From the NCBI GenBank assembly GCA_015832175.1, contig WJXW01000001.1, forward strand, positions 1 to 64,000: 64,000 nucleotides of DNA, written 5' to 3'. Made by a program: the position numbers and the translations under genes. Under the pieces are notes generated by a model. The model was not told where the DNA came from, searched no databases, and was given only the letters and a program-made list of their open reading frames with translations. Of this stretch, positions 58,759 through 64,000 are shown piece by piece. Positions within the stretch are counted from its first letter, which is position 1. The number at the start of each line of letters is the position of its first letter. The DNA comes from Paraphaeosphaeria minitans (taxonomy: Eukaryota; Ascomycota; Dothideomycetes; Pleosporales; Didymosphaeriaceae).

Positions 58759-61700
58759 CTAATTCTTCTCTTTAAGTTTTATAATAACTCTTATAGCTAC
58801 TACTATTGCATTACTAAGAAATTTGCCCTAAATACGTTTATAATGGCGCTGTCTAAGCCATACCTAGTACGCCTAGCACGAAACCTTACACTTGCCCTAA
58901 AACCTATACTACTAAATAATCTTAAGCCCATCTACAATTCCTATTACTGCCCTAGCTATAGGAATTATAATATTTAGCCACTAGTATGAGTTTGCGACGT
59001 CCTGCCCTATTACGCACTACTTCTAGCTTACCTAGCACCTTTAATAGCTATAGTAGTTTTTAGCGTTACGCACCCCTTACTAGAACTTATCTATATTCCT
59101 CCTTATTATTATAGGCTGCGCTGTGCACAGTATTATTCTATACTCTTACTAGCCTACTCGCCCTAGCACCTAGTATATTGCACACCTAGCCTATAGCTTA
59201 TTTATACTTACCTCCACCTCTTGCCACTTACTTACTACGAGCGACTGGGCCTACTACTACTTAATCTAGCCTTTACTGTATTAATCACACCTAGCTAAGT
59301 CTATATTACTATATACTACCTACTGCCTATCTATATACTTACTTATTTTTCCACGCTAGTAGCCTTTACTCTTAATAAACATGCCTATTATATACACGTT
59401 TACTAACGCTCTACCCTCCTAGATTCGCCTCTTTACTTTACCTAGCTTAATAATAATAACTAAGTCCACTATCTTACTACTACGCCCTACACGCCCACTC
59501 TCCTAGCAGTAGTTAATTATGCTTTATAGCATGCCTACGTGTAAGATAAATATAATACTAGGAAAGTTAACCCTAGTACTAAGCACTAATATTACTATAA
59601 TAAGCCTACCTTTATCTAGCTAGCTGGCGAGGATTTTAGTTTAATCTAATTTACTAGCGTGGTAGTGCTTACAGCCTAGCGCCCCTACTAGTATTTTATA
59701 TATAGTCCTACTGTAGTAGTAAATAACGCCTTTCTAGCTACCCTACAGCTATTCCTACTACTATTAACACATGGCTAGTGCTGCCTCTATAGCCTTACCT
59801 CACCTACACTATAACACGTAATACTAGATATTAGGCCGCACTATGCTAGCCTAGATGTATGTAGTAGCTTAAATTAATATACTTCTACCTAACACCCCCT
59901 CTAGTATAGGTAGTAGCGTTACTATTAGTAGTATAATTAGGTATATAAGTATACATAAATTCCGCAGCTTCGCCAGCTTTAGCCGCTAATAGCTAGAGGT
60001 AATAATAAAATAGCACTTATTAATTACTACCTACTATAGCTACTTCTTATCCTTTAGCGAGCTGGCATACTTTAAGAACCCTACGCCGCTAGCGATATTA
60101 GCACTAACTAGTATAATAGAGGCTAGATTTGTCTTATAGTTAACCTATTTCACGTAGTTAATACTACGCGCGTAGATATATGTTACTAGGTTCTTAATTA
60201 GTGCGTGGAACAGCACTATAACTATAGTTACGCTAGTATAATTAAGGTAGGCTAGCACTATAAACAGCAGACTCTTACCTCCACCTATAGGGAGTATAAC
60301 CACTAGTAGTGTCTAACTATTTACTATAGTAAACATGGCCTATTCCTACTTATCTAACTTAAACAATGTAGTAGCCTAGCCAAGTGCCTACTATATTACT
60401 CTAGATATTACACTTATAGTAATACCCCCTAGTTTAGTTTTCTTCTACAGCACAACTATAGTAAAATTATCTCTCCCTTTGTCTTAACTGTCTCCTTCTT
60501 CTTCCTATCGCCACTTTCTAGCTACACTAGGTTATACCTTATACCTATCCACACCTAGAAACTTGTGCTAGCGCTAACTAAGCGGCTAGAAGATCTTAAT
60601 TAAACGCATGCTAAGATGCTTTATAATATTAATAGGTACACTATAGTTAGCTAGGCTAATTTTAGTTGTCTACACGCTCTATAGCTCTAATAGGCTCTTA
60701 CTATTCTTATTAACCTTAGGCTCTGTAATCTTACCCACCTTATCTTAGTAATCCTGCCTAAACACAGTCCTAACTACCTCCCGCCTAATCCCTACTACTA
60801 TGTGTTAGTAGTTAAGCATGTTTAGCACTACCCCTAGGTGCTTACCTGTCTCGCGCTTTAGCACCTATATTAGGTAATCTATGTACTATAGACCCTACTT
60901 ATTAGCCTATAGGTAATTAGTAAAGCTGCCGCCTAGTACCTTTATAGTTAGGTACTCTTTAAACAGCTACACGTACACTAGGTATATAATAAGCACCTAT
61001 AAGAGCTATAAGGGCAGGAATCTTAAGATAACCTTAGGCTTATTAAACTATAACTACAACTTATAGTAATAGACTATTATTATAATCTGTCTATCTATTA
61101 TAAAGAGGTTGCGGTTCTATAGTACTTTATTATAGAACTGCATTAACGTAATCTTAGTGCCCTAATCTAGTATTTTCTTATTAATATAGAGATTAGTAAG
61201 CTCTAGCTCCTTAAAGCGCTTAATACTGCGTAGGTATAGCTTTATATATACAACGTTCTAAGTCCTATTTCTAGAGCGGAGCTTCTAACCCTGCTTATCC
61301 TATATTATTTATTTAAGTATCTATTATAAGCTATTCTCTAGGCTGTTATTCCTATGCGTGATAAAGGACATGCCGTGTTATATGTATATAACATTATTCT
61401 AAATTAGGTTAAGCTAGATTAGGAAACGCTAACTAGGACTATAGATCTAGAGTAGCTTACCCTAGAGTAGGTCCTCTAGCTTAGTTAATAGTTCTTAGGC
61501 TATTAGCTAGAAATAGTGTATAATAATAGGTCTACTATTAAGGTAGAAGATCTTCTTATCCTCTAACTAGAAGGCGTTACCTACGTTACTGGTATTTATG
61601 CTAATAAACTTACTATAGGCCAGTAGACTAAGTAGCTGGCTTATTGGGCTAAAGGACCTATCCGCTAGAAAGCGCTTTCTTAGGTTAAAATAGTAGTTAT

Positions 61701-63183
61701 GTTCTACTAAGCCCTACTATTCTTGTTGCGTAGGTAGAAGTAGGTATTTAATACTAATTACCTAAACATAGTACACTATTCTAGCCACTAGATATAAATA
61801 GTTCTTTATAGTGGACAGTTCACGTGTCTCTAAATTAAACCTAAGTATAGTAGTAAAGTAAACGAGCCCGCTCTTAAATAGACTATAGATATAGGTTGTT
61901 ATAATAAACATACTAAGTATCTAATGCACTAGGACGATATGGCTGGCTTTATTATTACTGTCTAGGGCCTTCTAGAGCATAGTGGCCAGTAGCTTTTAGT
62001 CCTTTTTCTATAGGAACATCTCCTGCGCGTCCTTTATAGGATTAACTTTAACTTAGCAACCTATATAGGCCTTAGGCGGGCTCTTATTACTATAGTCGCT
62101 ACTACTACTACTATTACTATTACTACTATTATTAGTGCTACTGCCCTTACTACTCTTTATATTCTTACTCTCCTTATCTGCTTCTTTAGTAGCAATAATA
62201 CGTAGGACATAGTATATAAATATTATAATATACCTAGTATAGCGCGCCTAGCTCTCTAGATTCTATAGTTAGGCTATTAGCTACTAGTAGATCTTATCAG
62301 CCTACGCACTCTTTACCTATTATTAGGTCTTACGTAGTAGCGAGGATAGCCTTTAGACGCTCTACTCCACTAGCTACTCTATAGCCTACGTAGCTTTTTA
62401 CAGCTTAGGCTTATTCTAGCGTAGTAGCTAGATCGCGTAGGTAAGGTATACACAGTTATAGTTTATAAAGTGCTCTAGCTACTCTATAAACTTCTACTAG
62501 CCTATTTTATTTATCTTTATAACTTTTATATTTATTACCTACTCTTACTGCTTCCTCTCCTCCTACGTTTATATATACTCTGCTAGAATGTCTTCCACCT
62601 CTTCTTTATATGCCCGAGCGTCTACTCCGCTGTCCGCTATATTAGGGACGTAAACTATAAAGTACCGCTACTATCCTAAAGTAGGGAAGAAAAACTATAT
62701 TTTTATCTTCTAGTAGAGCGCATTTAATCCTGTCTTAAACGCTAACCTATAACTATTATAGTGTAGTTATATCTGGCCCTTATTTCGCGTAAGATAGTTA
62801 TATACTGGCTACTTATATTAGAAACTATCTAATAGCACTTCTAGAACCTAGATTAGTAGTCTACTAGTGTCTAGTAGCGTAACACTATTTACCCCTTATC
62901 TTCTTAAAAGAGCGTAGCTTTTAATAAATTTCCTCTATTTATTAACTAGTATACTATACTTTTAATAGAGATATATATTAAGATTTTCTATACTAGCTTT
63001 GTGCTTACTACAGTAAAGCACGCTATACTTCTTAATAAAATAAATATACTTTTATATATCAGCTTACGCTAAGTTTTCTCCTGCTAGTTACTATTACTGC
63101 TAAAAGTTCTATTAATGTGGTAATATTAGTACTCTATTAGCTAGGCTTAACGCGGAAGCTTAAGCGTCCTAGTAGAACTCTAT
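58759..63183 (-). pseudogene. RIP-dead telomere-linked helicase (copy D)
   Basis: Full-length degraded homologue, 4,425 bp, with the start codon position (63181-63183) changed to ATA and many Gln/Trp codons turned into stops. Its mutated sites overlap with those of copies A and B but are not identical, so the copies were mutated at least partly independently. Confidence 0.92.
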
Positions 63184-63379
63184 TATAAATTAGTAGTAAA
63201 AAGTAATAGCTAAACCCTGCGCTACTACTATCCTATTTTATAAATAAGAGATGGTAGATTAGTATAAGAGGTTACGTTAAGATGAATTAGAATAAGAAAG
63301 AAATAGAAATAGCTAGGGAATAGAATTGTTTCTGCCCCTAGTCTAACGCGTTTCTGGTATTAAATCCTACCTAATTTGT

Positions 63380-63413
63380 TAACTCTACCCCTAACGCTAA
63401 GCCAATCTTAGCG
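63380..63413. repeat. Unit-end signature, copy D
   Basis: Telomere-like tract (with one A-to-C change, ctacccctaac) and the inverted repeat at 63395-63413, unchanged. The following gtctgtgaccaccgacgcc is also unmutated. Confidence 0.85.
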
Positions 63414-63448
63414 CGTCTGTGACCACCGACGCCTCTTCCTCTTGGATA

Positions 63449-64000
63449 GGAAGACATTACTATAGATTTTGTTACAGGAATTCTAAACTCTAAAGATTTA
63501 ATAATAGGAATTAAATATAATAGTATATTAGTAATAGTCTGCTAACTAACTAAGTATGTTAAGCTTTGTTACGTACTAAATAACAACGTGGGACTTAGGC
63601 GCTTATAAAGGTGTAATAAAGTGACAATAGGGTTATAAACGTAATAAAGAGACGCTAAGTAACTTAGATTAGGTTACGTAATGTGCTTAGTTGCTTAGCA
63701 GCACTAAGTAGTAGAGTAGGTTACGTAAAGTGCTTAATTACTTAGTGGCACTAAGTAGCGGAGTAGCCTTAGTATATAGCAACGTAAGGATGGGCTCTCT
63801 ATACTTATATTTAATCTGTTTATTAATCTATTATTTAGATTCTAGTAGACTAAATTATTAACTTGTTACACTTTGTAAGATACTATTATATTAATAAGAC
63901 CTTCTACCTTCTATAAGTACTCCTGCCTAAGAACTAACTTTAACCCTTTAGAACTAGCTACCTTCTTAGATTTAACATCTTAAACACCTTTAATATAAGT
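63449..64000. repeat. Degraded flank with a 47-bp direct repeat
   Basis: A segment beginning ggttacgtaa at 63672 repeats at 63719 (47 bp apart) and contains the palindrome acttagtg-g-cactaagt (63740-63756). The remainder is AT-rich with no gene seen. Confidence 0.6.

Larger units (their letters stand above)
57132..63448. mobile_element. RIP-dead complete subtelomere plus helicase element (copy D)
   Basis: The most complete element in the window: 37-bp repeats (57134-57225), the whole AT-rich block (to about 58440), the 3' region, the helicase gene and the unit end. It is collinear with 170-6363 at the present chromosome end, but lies 57 kb inside. It joins copy C at GATAGG/TTTCC. Confidence 0.92.

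Overview
The window is the left end of a filamentous ascomycete (Pezizomycotina) chromosome. It opens with 17 perfect TAACCC telomere repeats. Almost everything else bears the mark of repeat-induced point mutation (RIP): CpA and TpG are converted to TpA, stop codons are dense, and sequences are AT-rich with isolated surviving CpG. I cannot name the species. No tRNA, rRNA or CRISPR array was seen.

Layout. 1-104 is the telomere. 105-1376 is AT-rich subtelomeric sequence. 1377-16337 holds three head-to-tail copies of a 4,987-bp unit. Each copy carries one intact, GC-rich, intron-less minus-strand gene for a 1,473-residue telomere-linked RecQ-type helicase (TLH). 16338-20592 holds a RIP-degraded element with near-terminal inverted repeats and two divergent dead genes, then GC-rich palindromes and a 33-bp repeat. 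20593-26164 is a RIP-dead copy of the subtelomere plus TLH unit. 26165-41388 is a block of RIP-dead genes: an unidentified plus-strand gene cut at the unit junction, a minus-strand zinc-knuckle gene, a SNF2-like helicase gene, a minus-strand AT-hook gene and a lysine-rich gene. 42157-44895 is a truncated second copy of the 16.5-20.2 kb element. 44896-50935 is degraded sequence with at least three protein-like frames. 50936-51795 is a 62-bp minisatellite of 14 copies. 51922-63448 is an old, RIP-dead array of TLH units (one nearly complete, one fragment, one complete with its subtelomeric block), in the same orientation as the terminal array. 63449-64000 is unassigned.

How it fits together. The only genes likely to encode protein are the three TLH copies. 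Their translation suggests an OrsD-like zinc-finger N-terminus, a central region resembling a tyrosine recombinase, a RecQ-like helicase and a cysteine-rich RecQ-type zinc domain. All seven unit ends, live or dead, keep a degenerate telomere tract beside a perfect 7-bp inverted repeat with a 5-bp spacer, and break off at the same ATAGG. This is consistent with repeated recombination at a defined site at chromosome ends. The recombinase reading and the role of the site are inferences. The repeat structure, RIP pattern and gene integrity are read directly from the sequence.
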